Origin: Colwellia ponticola
GTDB lineage: Bacteria > Pseudomonadota > Gammaproteobacteria > Enterobacterales > Alteromonadaceae
Direction of reading: 5' to 3'
Assembly (NCBI RefSeq): GCF_005885605.1
Contig: NZ_SZVP01000002.1
Location: 124,001 to 188,000, forward strand
Length of the DNA stretch: 64,000 nucleotides
The translations under genes and the position numbers were made by a program. The stretch's first letter is position 1; each line of letters starts with the position of its first letter. The notes under the pieces are model-generated. The model saw nothing but the letters and a program-made list of their open reading frames with translations. It was not told where the DNA came from and ran no database searches. Shown one piece after another: positions 17,904 to 27,166 of this stretch.

Positions 17904-19280
17904 TTAACACTCGGTAATATTTACCGCTAAGCCGCCACGTGAGGTTTCCTTATATTTAGTCTTCATATCATTACCGGTTTCCCACATGGTTTTGATCACT
18001 TCATCTAACGTCACTTTTTGGGTGCCATTACCACGTAAGGCAAGACGAGAGGCGTTGATGGCTTTAACTGATCCCATGGCATTACGCTCAATACAAGGTA
18101 CTTGCACTAAGCCGCCAACTGGGTCACAGGTTAAACCAAGATTATGCTCCATGCCTATTTCGGCGGCATTTTCTACTTGCGGTGGTGTACCACCCATTAT
18201 TTCAGTTAAAGCGCCAGCAGCCATTGAACAAGCCACGCCTACTTCACCTTGACAACCTACTTCTGCCCCTGAAATAGACGCGTTAGTTTTGTATAAAATA
18301 CCAATCGCTGCTGCGGTGAGTAAATAACGAATACAATCATCATCGCTAAGCGGTTTAACAAACTTATCGTAGTAGCAAAGCACGGCAGGAAGAATACCGG
18401 CAGCGCCATTAGTTGGCGCAGTAACAACACGACTGCCCGCGGCATTTTCTTCGTTAACAGCCATGGCAAATAAATTAACCCAATCCATGGCGGTTAAGGG
18501 ATCGTTTGATTTTTCTACTAGCAAAGAGCGGTGTAAAGCAGGCGCTCTACGGGTTACTTTCAAGCCTCCAGGTAAAATCCCTTCGGTTGATATACCACGA
18601 TCAACACTGGCTTTCATTGCCGCCCAAATATCAAGTAACTTTGTGCGAATAGTCGCTTCATCATTTAAGCACTTTTCATTATTCATCATAATGGTGCTAA
18701 TACTTAAACCGTTTACTTTTGCTTCATGGAGTAACTCTTTAGCGCTACTAAAGGCATGTGGACGCTTAATATTACTATGTAGCGATAACGCTTTATCTTT
18801 TTCTTTTTCAAAGTCGCAATCTTCAACAATAAAGCCACCACCAATAGAATAATAGGTTTTTGATAGTAACAAGGTCTCATTTTTATAAGCATACAAGGTC
18901 ATGGCATTAGCATGAGCAGGTAAGCTTTTTCGACGATGATAAATAATGGCGTTATCTTTAGGAAAGCTTACTTCATGGCTACCATTAAGAGCTATTTTTT
19001 GGCTACTCACTACGGCTGCTAAGGTTGGTTCAATTGAGTCAACAGGAATGCCTTCAGGCGTGTGTCCATATAAACCTAATATAACGGCTTTACCGGTGCC
19101 ATGACCAATACCCGTTTGACCTAATGAACCAAAAAGCTCACACTTTACTCGGTCGACATCGGTTAATAACGTTTGTTCGATTAAGGCATCAACAAACAAT
19201 TTTGCCGCTTTCATCGGCCCCACAGTGTGCGAACTTGACGGGCCAATGCCAATAGAAAACATATCAAATACACTGATCAT
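17904..19280 (-). CDS. sdaA: L-serine ammonia-lyase (iron-sulfur L-serine dehydratase)
   Basis: This enzyme deaminates L-serine to pyruvate and ammonia using a [4Fe-4S] cluster. At 458 residues it is the single-chain type, with the beta-domain first (FSIGIGPSSSHTVGPMKAA) and the catalytic alpha-domain second. Cluster cysteines are Cys343 (VGCQGEVG), Cys385 (LTCDPVGG) and Cys396 (QVPCIER). The very last residue is Cys458, at the position where the Legionella enzyme uses its C-terminal cysteine as the fourth, displaceable iron ligand. The gene is followed by nudL and pabB on the same strand side, the same neighbourhood as in E. coli. Confidence 0.95.
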   Translation of the reverse strand: MISVFDMFSIGIGPSSSHTVGPMKAAKLFVDALIEQTLLTDVDRVKCELFGSLGQTGIGHGTGKAVILGLYGHTPEGIPVDSIEPTLAAVVSSQKIALNGSHEVSFPKDNAIIYHRRKSLPAHANAMTLYAYKNETLLLSKTYYSIGGGFIVEDCDFEKEKDKALSLHSNIKRPHAFSSAKELLHEAKVNGLSISTIMMNNEKCLNDEATIRTKLLDIWAAMKASVDRGISTEGILPGGLKVTRRAPALHRSLLVEKSNDPLTAMDWVNLFAMAVNEENAAGSRVVTAPTNGAAGILPAVLCYYDKFVKPLSDDDCIRYLLTAAAIGILYKTNASISGAEVGCQGEVGVACSMAAGALTEIMGGTPPQVENAAEIGMEHNLGLTCDPVGGLVQVPCIERNAMGSVKAINASRLALRGNGTQKVTLDEVIKTMWETGNDMKTKYKETSRGGLAVNITEC

Positions 19281-19372
19281 ACTTTTGTACCCTCATCCTA
19301 CTTACTTATTATCTGTTGATTTTTTATTTACTGTTTTGTGTTGCCGTTGCCATTATAGCTTCAAAGCTTACC

Positions 19373-19401
19373 GAGCAACAGTTAACAGTAAATTGTTGCT
19401 C
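19373..19401. repeat. Inverted repeat upstream of sdaA
   Basis: GAGCAACA (19373-19380) pairs with TGTTGCTC (19394-19401). It lies in the 331-bp gap between nudL and sdaA, about 100 bp before the sdaA start on the minus strand. It could be an operator or a leader hairpin. Nothing else stands out in this gap. Confidence 0.35.
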
Positions 19402-19611
19402 TCACTATTTAATACGGATTATCGCTTTATAAGTGAATAATATTTTAATTACTATGTTTTTAGGAAATTATTGTTGATATTATCTTTGGTGTTAATGCAG
19501 ATGTATTGAAAGTGTTCAGATAAAGCAACACATAAGGGGGGAGAGGAGATTTTTTATAATCACTAATATCACTAATATAAGTAAAATAACATAAGCAAAA
19601 TAATTTAATGT

Positions 19612-20187
19612 CTAGTTTATCTGGGCGATTAAGTCTTTTAGCATGACCGCAGTCGCGCCCCAGATATTGTAATGCTTGTAAGGTAGGAAGTGTACATTAT
19701 GCTGCCTTCCACCTTTATGGGCGACAACAATGTGATGATTCTTAGTGGTTAAAAAGTACTGTAGAGGCACTTGAAATACTTCAGAGACTTCGTTGTTATC
19801 TATTAGATAAGTTTGCGAGCTTGCGACAATAGCAATAATGGGGGTTACATGAAAACCACTAATCGTTTGATAAGGTGGTAATTGACCTGCGATTGTTATG
19901 GCATCACTAGATAATCCTATTTCCTCAAAGGTTTCTCGAAGCGCGGTATCAATTAAGGATTTATCTTCTTTTTCAACTTTACCGCCAGGAAAGCTTATCT
20001 GTGACGGGTGGTGCTTTAAATGACTAGCACGCTTGGTTAATAAGACCTGCAACCCCTCATCATTGTCAGATTCGACTAAAGCAATGAGCACCGCCGCTGA
20101 ACGCATCGGTGATGGGTGCTGGTAGTTATGCTCAGATTCCGTTAATTGCAATAAATTAAAGCGTATTAAAAATTCATCTTTGGTCAT
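19612..20187 (-). CDS. nudL: CoA pyrophosphatase NudL (Nudix hydrolase)
   Basis: NudL-type enzymes cleave coenzyme A and its derivatives to phosphopantetheine and 3',5'-ADP. The 191-residue protein has the CoA-Nudix signature LLTKRASHLKHHPSQISFPGG (positions about 49-69, slightly overlapping the Nudix box), and the box continues to ALRETFEEIGL (82-92). The spacing is one residue longer than the generic Nudix pattern, as in E. coli NudL. It lies 47 bp downstream of pabB on the same strand and is probably co-transcribed with it. Confidence 0.9.
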   Translation of the reverse strand: MTKDEFLIRFNLLQLTESEHNYQHPSPMRSAAVLIALVESDNDEGLQVLLTKRASHLKHHPSQISFPGGKVEKEDKSLIDTALRETFEEIGLSSDAITIAGQLPPYQTISGFHVTPIIAIVASSQTYLIDNNEVSEVFQVPLQYFLTTKNHHIVVAHKGGRQHNVHFLPYKHYNIWGATAVMLKDLIAQIN

Positions 20188-20234
20188 CGCTTTTACTCGT
20201 TAATAACAATGTTAACTCAGTAGATGGATTAACA

Positions 20235-21809
20235 TTACACCTGATTGAGCCTTGATAACACTGGTAATATACAATTAACTTTATCAAAAGTTTCTTGATA
20301 TTCACTCAGTGCGGTTGAATCGGCAACTAAGCCACCTCCTGCCCAACAATGAATAGTGTTGCCAGTCTCAATATCAGTACTAGCACAAGTATTAGGTATA
20401 CTACTGGTTGATGGTGTATTAGGTTGACAAATTAAGGTACGAATGGTGATGCTAGTATCCATAGCGCCACAATTAGAAATATAACCAATAGAGCCGCAAT
20501 AGATACTGCGACGATGTGGCTCTAATTGTTCGATTATTTCCATGGCGCGAATTTTAGGAGCACCAGTAATTGAGCCACCAGGAAATGCGCCGCGCAGTAA
20601 ATCAGTAGCATGCTTATTATTTGCTAATACCCCTTCAACGGTACTGACTAAGTGATGCACCGCCGGAAAGCTTTCAATATCAAATAACTTAGGTACTTTT
20701 ACCGAACCCGGTTGACAGCTTTTACTAAGGTCATTACGCAGTAAATCTACAATCATTAAGTTTTCAGCATTATCTTTAGTTGAATGCTTTAATATTTCAG
20801 CATTATTAGCATCTTGTATTTTGTTATCACTACGGGGCATAGTGCCTTTAATTGGTTTACTTTGTACTTTACCTTGCGACAACTGTATAAAACGCTCAGG
20901 TGAAAGGCTTAAGATAGCACCATGTTCTAAACGTATAAAAGCAGAAAAAGGCGCCTTGTTGGCCGTTTTTAAGGCTAAGTAAGCGTTAAATTCATCGCCT
21001 TGATATTGTGCACTAAAGCGTTGCGCCAAGTTAATTTGATAACAATCGCCACTTAATAAATAGTTTTGCACAGTATTAAATTTCTCTATGTAGCTGGCTT
21101 TGTCCATGTTTGCTTGCCAAGTACTGGTTAATATAAACGTACTTGAAGCATCGCGGGTAACGCTTGCTGAAATTGTTGCCTTAGTCAGTGACGTTTCAAA
21201 CTGCTCTCGTTCGCTGTCCGCACACACTAAGTAAAAACTCGCTGACCTATTATCGAAAATAACGGCTTTGTTATAGAGACCAATAGCCATTTCAGGCAAG
21301 TTAATATCTTGTTTTGCTATGCTAGGTAGTTGTTCAAATCGACGACCTAAATCATAAGAGAAATAGCCGAGTGCGCCGCCCAAGAAGGGTAGGAAGTCAT
21401 GACTTTTTTGTGCGGTATTAAATAATTTTTCTTGCAGATTTTTAACCAGTGATAAGGGATCATCGTTACTGCTAAGGTTGACTTTTTTTGTATCCTTAGT
21501 GGCTAAAAAGCAGAGCTTAGTAACATTTTGTTGTGTTGTTAGCGTTGCTATAGGTTGCCATACTAAAATATCAAAACGGCTGTCAACATGGTCACTATTA
21601 CCAGAGTCCAGCCACATTGCCCAAGGTTGATCAGACAAAGTACTAAACACTGATTCTGGCGTAGCCGCATTGTTAAGTTGCAATGCTTTTGCGGATAAGT
21701 TGCTATCAAGCTCCATGGTGTTAATCACCGCGTTTATTGCTCCGTTAAGCTTTTCGTTAGCAGCAGTGTTATCGGTATGATTAGCAGCGTTATCAGATGA
21801 ATGGTACAA
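20235..21809 (-). CDS. pabB: Aminodeoxychorismate synthase component I
   Basis: PabB joins chorismate and ammonia (from PabA) to give 4-amino-4-deoxychorismate for folate. The C-terminal chorismate-binding half is intact, with SPERFIQL, KPIKGTMPR, ENLMIVDLLRNDL, FPGGSITGAPK and ETFDKVNCI. The N-terminal half includes PWAMWLDSG and the Asp-rich segment that aligns with E. coli PabB. The 5' end is uncertain: the longest frame starts at TTG 21809, but the 30 or so extra residues are Asn/Ala-rich and unlike the family, so ATG 21716 is a good alternative and would give about 493 residues. It is divergent from the fumarase gene. Confidence 0.92.
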   Translation of the reverse strand: MYHSSDNAANHTDNTAANEKLNGAINAVINTMELDSNLSAKALQLNNAATPESVFSTLSDQPWAMWLDSGNSDHVDSRFDILVWQPIATLTTQQNVTKLCFLATKDTKKVNLSSNDDPLSLVKNLQEKLFNTAQKSHDFLPFLGGALGYFSYDLGRRFEQLPSIAKQDINLPEMAIGLYNKAVIFDNRSASFYLVCADSEREQFETSLTKATISASVTRDASSTFILTSTWQANMDKASYIEKFNTVQNYLLSGDCYQINLAQRFSAQYQGDEFNAYLALKTANKAPFSAFIRLEHGAILSLSPERFIQLSQGKVQSKPIKGTMPRSDNKIQDANNAEILKHSTKDNAENLMIVDLLRNDLSKSCQPGSVKVPKLFDIESFPAVHHLVSTVEGVLANNKHATDLLRGAFPGGSITGAPKIRAMEIIEQLEPHRRSIYCGSIGYISNCGAMDTSITIRTLICQPNTPSTSSIPNTCASTDIETGNTIHCWAGGGLVADSTALSEYQETFDKVNCILPVLSRLNQV

Positions 21810-21992
21810 GGTTTTATTTACTCTTAGTATTCGCTAGTAAAATAGTTATTATCAGCCATTTGGTCTGGCAGCACTTTCAATAGCAGGTTATTATAGGTCG
21901 CAAGTTATTATAACTTTCAACCAGCCAGTATTAAAGGCTATTAAAAGTATTAAAAACGATTAATACCTAAACTAACGCTAATAGAGAGCACT

Positions 21993-23519
21993 ATGGCCAT
22001 CATTAAACAACAAGACTTAATCGATAGTATTGAAGATGCACTGCAATATATTTCTTATTATCATCCACTTGATTTTATTCAGGCATTAGAAAAAGCCTAT
22101 CACAAAGAAGAATCAACGGCGGCGAAAGACGCAATAGCGCAAATTTTGATTAACTCACGTATGTCAGCACAAGGTAAACGTCCTATTTGTCAAGACACTG
22201 GCATTGTTACCTGTTTTGTTAAAGTCGGTATGGCGGTTCAGTGGGATAAAACTGATATGACTGTACAGCAAATGGTTGATGAAGGTACGCGCCGTGCGTA
22301 TTTAAATCCAGACAACCCATTACGTGCCTCTATTGTCGCTGATCCTACCGGCAAACGTATCAATACCAAAGATAATACCCCAGCAGTTGTTCATATCGAT
22401 ATGGTACCAGGCACTGGCCTTGAAATAATGATTGCCGCTAAAGGTGGTGGTAGTGAAAATAAAACCAAAATGGTGATGTTAAACCCTTCTGATTCTATTG
22501 CTGACTGGGTAGTTAAAACCTTACCAACAATGGGGGCGGGTTGGTGTCCACCAGGTATGTTAGGCATAGGCGTTGGTGGTACAGCTGAAAAAGCGGGTGT
22601 ACTAGCAAAAGAAAGCTTGATGGAACCGGTCAATATTCAAGACTTAATTGAACGTGGCCCACAAAATGCTGAAGAAGAATTGCGCCTTGAAATTTTTGAA
22701 CGCGTTAATAAGTTAGGTATTGGCGCACAAGGACTTGGCGGTTTAACCACGGTTGTTGATGTTAAAATTAACTCAGTACCAACGCATGCAGCGTCTAAAC
22801 CTGTGGTAATGATCCCAAATTGTGCAGCAACGCGTCATGTGCACTTTCACTTAGATGGCTCAGGCCCTGCTAATTTAACACCACCTAAACTGGAAGAGTG
22901 GCCAGAAATTACCTGGGAAGTAGGTGAAAACGTACGTCGTGTTAATGTTGATGGTTTAACTAAAGCAGATATCGCTGAGTGGAAAACCGGTGAAACAGTC
23001 TTACTTAGCGGTACTATTTTAACCGGTCGTGATGCAGCGCATAAACGTATTCAAGATATGTTAGCCAAAGGTGAAAAACTACCGGTAGATTTTACCAACA
23101 AGTTTATTTATTACGTTGGTCCTGTTGATGCTATCGGTGATGAAGCGGTAGGTCCAGCAGGCCCAACAACGGCTACACGTATGGATAAATTCAACGAGAT
23201 GATGTTATCGAAAACCGGCTTGCTAGGCTCTATTGGCAAAGCTGAGCGTGGCGCAGCAACGTGTGAAAGCATTAAAGACCATAAGTCAGTGTATTTAATG
23301 GCGGTTGGCGGTGCGGCATACCTAGTATCTAAAGCCATTAAAAAAGCGAAAGTAGTCGCCTTTGAAGATATGGGGATGGAAGCTATCTATGAATTTGAAG
23401 TAGAAGATATGCCAGTAACGGTTGCCGTAGACAGTACTGGTGAGTCTGCTCATGTAACAGGTCCTGAAATTTGGAAAGTTAAAATTCAAGAAGCTGACGA
23501 TAAAGCAAAAGCTAACTAG
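21993..23519 (+). CDS. Class I fumarate hydratase (iron-sulfur)
   Basis: This enzyme interconverts fumarate and malate in the TCA cycle using a [4Fe-4S] cluster. The 508-residue protein has the two fused domains of class I: the alpha part with GKRPICQDTG (Cys66), GWCPPGMLGIGVGGT (Cys185) and MIPNCAATRH (Cys277), and the beta part with LLSGTILTGRDAAHKRI and YYVGPVDAIGDEAVGPAGP. The three cysteines match the cluster ligands of FumA/FumB. It is shorter than E. coli FumA (548) but of a normal length for marine gammaproteobacteria. Oxygen sensitivity would be expected. No partner gene is seen. Confidence 0.95.
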   Translation: MAIIKQQDLIDSIEDALQYISYYHPLDFIQALEKAYHKEESTAAKDAIAQILINSRMSAQGKRPICQDTGIVTCFVKVGMAVQWDKTDMTVQQMVDEGTRRAYLNPDNPLRASIVADPTGKRINTKDNTPAVVHIDMVPGTGLEIMIAAKGGGSENKTKMVMLNPSDSIADWVVKTLPTMGAGWCPPGMLGIGVGGTAEKAGVLAKESLMEPVNIQDLIERGPQNAEEELRLEIFERVNKLGIGAQGLGGLTTVVDVKINSVPTHAASKPVVMIPNCAATRHVHFHLDGSGPANLTPPKLEEWPEITWEVGENVRRVNVDGLTKADIAEWKTGETVLLSGTILTGRDAAHKRIQDMLAKGEKLPVDFTNKFIYYVGPVDAIGDEAVGPAGPTTATRMDKFNEMMLSKTGLLGSIGKAERGAATCESIKDHKSVYLMAVGGAAYLVSKAIKKAKVVAFEDMGMEAIYEFEVEDMPVTVAVDSTGESAHVTGPEIWKVKIQEADDKAKAN

Positions 23520-23641
23520 CGCCAATTAGCAGGTCGGTTTTATAGGACTGATTTACCAATATAAAAAGAGGGCTATAAGCGTAATGCCGATCAGTTAAGA
23601 AATATTTAACGATCCATTGACCGATCTTTTAACCCTTTTAG

Positions 23642-23676
23642 AATCCGATATCAGTTAATGATATCGGATTTTTTTA
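23642..23676 (+). terminator. Hairpin with T-run at the head of the mini-IS
   Basis: AATCCGATATCA (23642-23653) pairs perfectly with TGATATCGGATT (23659-23670) around GTTAA and runs into a T tract. It would terminate read-through from the fumarase gene. It also buries the transposase start codon (ATG 23658-23660), a known way for insertion sequences to block expression from outside promoters. Confidence 0.8.
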
Positions 23677-23951
23677 TACGCTTTGAAAACGAATTAGCCA
23701 CCACGCTTGATGCTGGTAATACTTTTCACTCTTTTGAAAAATATGCTGAGTTACTTTCTCCTGAATTAATTGAGCAATGCTTTAAACAAGCCGGAGTTGC
23801 CACCGGTCGAAAGCGCCGCTTACCTTTAGAGGCAGTACTTTAGTCAATTATAGGCATGAGTCTATTTAGGCAACGCTTAGGTGCTGAAGCTGTTAAGCAA
23901 GTATTTTTGGCGATGGCAGAAAAAAGCTACCAAAACAAAAATGCCAGTTAG
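23658..23951 (+). pseudogene. IS4-family transposase, N-terminal remnant with in-frame stop
   Basis: The first 61 residues contain the IS4 N-terminal domain, with the telltale TGRKRRLPLEAVL. The next codon is TAG, after which the same frame continues SIIGMSLFRQRLG for 35 codons to a second TAG. The family usually has a Trp (TGG) at the first stop, so a single G-to-A change explains it. The DDE catalytic domain is entirely absent. The frame ends immediately before the right inverted repeat. Confidence 0.85.
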
Positions 23952-23979
23952 CTTAACTGACTGGTATTACGCTATAAGC

Positions 23980-24392
23980 GCGCTTTTTATATCTGTCTTT
24001 TATAGCGTTAAGCTGCCTAGTATTGGTAGCAGTATTGGTGGTCGTTCGGCACGAGCCTAGTAAGACCAATAATGTTGTCGGCACTTGTCGAATCTTGTGG
24101 ACTTCTATAACGGATAAAAAATCAATAAACGACTCAAAGTAAAACTAAGTAATTACTATATTGTTGAGAGGCTTATTGAAGTGCAGCTAAAGATAGTAAA
24201 GCCTATAGCTCAGTTACAACAAGCTGTCTTTATAATGCGAGTTGAGTGCTTTTAGTCACGTTATTAATGGCTTAAGGAGCTTCTTGAATACTCATTATAT
24301 TTTTTATCTGTTTTACTCCTTATAATACCCCTTTAATAAAAACTTAAGTCAAATAATGCTTGGATATAAGCACTGAAGGAAAGCAGTAAGTC
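23980..24392. other. Intergenic gap without a recognisable gene
   Basis: These 413 bp between the mini-IS and nudC hold no convincing open frame, hairpin with T-run, or repeat. AT-rich stretches near 24290-24360 probably contain the nudC promoter, but I cannot assign it. Confidence 0.4.
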
Positions 24393-25406
24393 ATGACGTT
24401 TGCCTACAATAATATGAAGTTAGATAGAGGAAGCAACCAACGAAAAAATAAGCGCTGGTTAACCGGTGAGTTTAGCCATGAAAGCACGTTATTTTGTGTT
24501 ATTAACGATGGCGAGTGTCTTTTTGATAAAGCGGATGATTTTTCACCTCTTTATTTGAATAAAACACAATTACCGACGGTACAACTTAATAGTTGCATTT
24601 ATTTGGGTAAAGGAAGCTTGGATAAAGAAAGTATCGCCAAAGCCGGTGTTGATGAAGCAGTGGCTCGTTCAGTCTTTGCTATCGACTTTACTAAATTGCG
24701 TTTTTCTACTCAGGAAGATTTACATGATATAGGGCAATGGCAAAACCTTAGAAAAGTTACCGCTAATTTATCAGCCATTGATGCCTCAATTCTTGCTTTA
24801 GCGAAAGGTTTAGTTCACTGGCATATAAGCCATCAATTTTGTGGACAATGCGGGCAAATTAACCGTCTCATTGAAGCCGGGCATGCTAGACGTTGTGATA
24901 ATTGTCGTAATATGACTTTTCCACGTACTGACCCTGCGGTTATCATGTTGGTAGAGAGAATGTTTGCGGATGGTATTCCAAGGTGTTTACTTGGGAGGAA
25001 TGCTAATTGGCCTGAAGGTATGTATTCAACCTTGGCAGGTTTTGTTGACCCAGGTGAAACGCTTGAGCAAACGGTGATCAGAGAAGTTTTTGAAGAGGCC
25101 ACTATTATGGTAGAAAATCCACAATATATTGCCTCACAACCTTGGCCTTTTCCTGCGTCGATTATGCTCGGTTTTACCGCGGTCGCCACTTCTGAAGCCA
25201 TTGCTACTAGCCAAGATGATTTAGATCACGCGCAATGGTTTTCACGCGAACAACTCAATGACTTTCAGGCAAGCTCTGTTGACAAGAATGAGAGCGAGCA
25301 AGTAGGTGATAACAGCGATAATCCGCAATATAAAATGAGTAGTGTTGACTCAATCTCATCTTATTTACTCAACGCTTGGAGAAAAAAGCAAATAGGGCAG
25401 TACTAA
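24393..25406 (+). CDS. nudC: NAD(+) diphosphatase / RNA deNADding enzyme NudC
   Basis: NudC splits NAD(H) to NMN(H) and AMP and also removes NAD caps from RNA. In 337 residues there is a zinc ribbon (Cys150, Cys153, Cys168, Cys171), then a Nudix box from Gly216 with Glu222, Arg230-Glu231 and Glu234-Glu235, and 13 residues on the family-specific SQPWPFP motif at 248-254. The ribosome binding site AAGGAAAG precedes the ATG. The protein is longer than E. coli NudC (257), mainly at the N-terminus and in a Ser/Asn-rich loop at about 290-315. It appears to be transcribed alone. Confidence 0.93.
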   Translation: MTFAYNNMKLDRGSNQRKNKRWLTGEFSHESTLFCVINDGECLFDKADDFSPLYLNKTQLPTVQLNSCIYLGKGSLDKESIAKAGVDEAVARSVFAIDFTKLRFSTQEDLHDIGQWQNLRKVTANLSAIDASILALAKGLVHWHISHQFCGQCGQINRLIEAGHARRCDNCRNMTFPRTDPAVIMLVERMFADGIPRCLLGRNANWPEGMYSTLAGFVDPGETLEQTVIREVFEEATIMVENPQYIASQPWPFPASIMLGFTAVATSEAIATSQDDLDHAQWFSREQLNDFQASSVDKNESEQVGDNSDNPQYKMSSVDSISSYLLNAWRKKQIGQY

Positions 25407-25574
25407 CGCTAAGTCGCCAGTACTCAATTAACTTAACTATTAAAGTACTGGTTGAACCTAGCGAGGTATGATTTAATAGTTAATGGGTACTGTAATAAAA
25501 CACAGTGCCTATTTTGGTTTACCTCTTGAAAAGCGTTTTCAAGAGACTTTTCATTAGTTTTTCAAGAGTAGAAT

Positions 25575-26942
25575 ATGAATTTTCCCTTCGAACAACAACA
25601 CTTTTTACCACTAGCATTGAGTCTGACATTGATATTATTGTTAATGTTAATAACGGTATTATTTCGTCTTTCAGCCATTAAAAAAACGTTACTGGTGCAA
25701 AGTACCGAGCAAGAAGCACGTACACAAGCGTTGTTTAGTGAGCTATTAACGCAGCAACTTTCCGAGCAATCCGTACAGTTACAGCATCATTATCAACAAA
25801 TTAATCAACAACAGCTATCACAAGCCCACGATAAGCAACAATTGCAGTTAGCTAATAATATTGAACAACAGATGGCTGATTTGCGCATTAAATTAATGAG
25901 GCAGGTGAATGAATTACAAACTCAACTGACTAACCAGCAAGGTCAGTCATTAGATCAGGTGATTAATCACTTAAATAATGCTGGGCAAGCGAACCGAGAA
26001 GAACTTGCTAAAACCTTAGCACAAAGTGGAGATCAAATGAGTAAACGCATTGATGGTTTAACTCAGGCTACCGATAAGCGTCTACAAGAGATCAGTGGTC
26101 AAGTAGAAAAACGTCTTGCTGAAGGCTTTGAAAAAACAACCAAAACCTTTAGCGATATTTTACAGCGCTTAGCATTAATTGATGATGCTCAGAAAAAAAT
26201 CACTGAATTATCTACCAACGTAGTAAGCTTGCAAGAAGTACTTAATGATAAACGCTCGCGCGGCGCGTTTGGTGAAGTACAATTAAATAGCTTGATAAGA
26301 AACGTATTACCCGAGCAAAGCTTTAAACTACAACATACGTTGTCAAACGGTAAAATTGCCGATTGTATTCTATTCTTACCAAAACCTACCGGTAATGTGG
26401 TAGTTGACTCTAAATTTCCATTAGAAAGTTACCGTAAAATGGCAGATTTAGAAGCCCATGAAGTAGAACGAAAGTCGGCCATGCGCCAGTTTAAAGTTGA
26501 TATTAAAAAGCATATTAATGATATTAGTGATAAATATCTGATTGATAATGAAACGGCTGACGGCGCCATTATGTTTATTCCAGCGGAAGCTATTTTTGCC
26601 GAAATTCATGGACATCAAAGTGATTTGGTTGACTATGCCAATAAAAGACGCGTGTGGCTAACCTCACCAACCACCTTAATGGCAATATTAACCACCGCGC
26701 GATCGGTACTTAAAGATGAAGCGACTCGCCAGCAGATTCACATAATTCAAGCGCACTTATCAGATTTAGCTCAAGACTTTAGTCGCTTTAAAGGGCGCTT
26801 TGCAAATTTGGCTAAGCATATTGACCAAGCGGCAATGGATGTAAAACAAATTCACACCTCGGCAGATAAAATAGCTAATCGCTTTGAGAAAATAGAGCAG
26901 GTCGATCTTGTCGATAAAAAATCTTTAGGGCATATTAAATAA
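25575..26942 (+). CDS. rmuC: DNA recombination protein RmuC
   Basis: RmuC is a membrane-anchored, predicted-nuclease-fold protein that limits recombination at inverted repeats and similar structures. The 455-residue sequence has one N-terminal membrane helix (about 12-30), a long Gln-rich coiled coil (about 35-195), and the conserved RmuC domain with SRGAFGEVQLNSLIRNVLP, VVDSKFPLESYRK and FIPAEAIFAEI. Length and order fit the family. It stands alone, convergent with the NSS transporter gene across 224 bp. Confidence 0.92.
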   Translation: MNFPFEQQHFLPLALSLTLILLLMLITVLFRLSAIKKTLLVQSTEQEARTQALFSELLTQQLSEQSVQLQHHYQQINQQQLSQAHDKQQLQLANNIEQQMADLRIKLMRQVNELQTQLTNQQGQSLDQVINHLNNAGQANREELAKTLAQSGDQMSKRIDGLTQATDKRLQEISGQVEKRLAEGFEKTTKTFSDILQRLALIDDAQKKITELSTNVVSLQEVLNDKRSRGAFGEVQLNSLIRNVLPEQSFKLQHTLSNGKIADCILFLPKPTGNVVVDSKFPLESYRKMADLEAHEVERKSAMRQFKVDIKKHINDISDKYLIDNETADGAIMFIPAEAIFAEIHGHQSDLVDYANKRRVWLTSPTTLMAILTTARSVLKDEATRQQIHIIQAHLSDLAQDFSRFKGRFANLAKHIDQAAMDVKQIHTSADKIANRFEKIEQVDLVDKKSLGHIK

Positions 26943-27055
26943 TAGGCGAAGGTTTAGCTTATAGTCATTTTTAACTATACAGATTTCACTATACATAGAT
27001 TGTGGTCTGTATTGACATGTTGTCTTTAAAGATAAACACTGAAAAACGCTGTAAA

Positions 27056-27121
27056 TTAGCCGATTAAAAAGTTAACCGATAACGGCACAATAGATGCCAT
27101 TACCGTAAATATAGTCAGCAT
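27056..27121 (-). CDS. Possible 21-residue hydrophobic peptide downstream of the NSS transporter
   Basis: An ATG at 27121 opens a 21-codon frame encoding one short hydrophobic segment (beginning MLTIFTVMASIVPLS) and ending in TAA, 46 bp after the transporter stop on the same strand. Some NSS transporters have a tiny partner encoded directly downstream, which is why I list it. There is no clear ribosome binding site, and a frame of this size can arise by chance. Treat it as tentative. Confidence 0.2.
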   Translation of the reverse strand: MLTIFTVMASIVPLSVNFLIG

Positions 27122-27166
27122 GTTAACTAGGTTTTCTTGAGCGTTGTAGATTAACTTTCGTTCGAG

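Larger units (their letters stand above)
23581..23970 (+). mobile_element. Internally deleted IS4-family element with intact ends
   Basis: The 390-bp unit starts with GTAATGCCGATCAGTTAAG (23581-23599) and ends with CTTAACTGACTGGTATTAC (23952-23970); the ends are inverted repeats with 16 of 19 matches. It is flanked by a perfect 9-bp direct repeat, GCTATAAGC, at 23572-23580 and 23971-23979, which is a convincing target-site duplication. Inside is only the N-terminal part of an IS4-type transposase, so the catalytic core is missing. The unit is best described as a mini-IS that inserted between fumarase and nudC. Movement would need a transposase supplied in trans. Confidence 0.88.
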
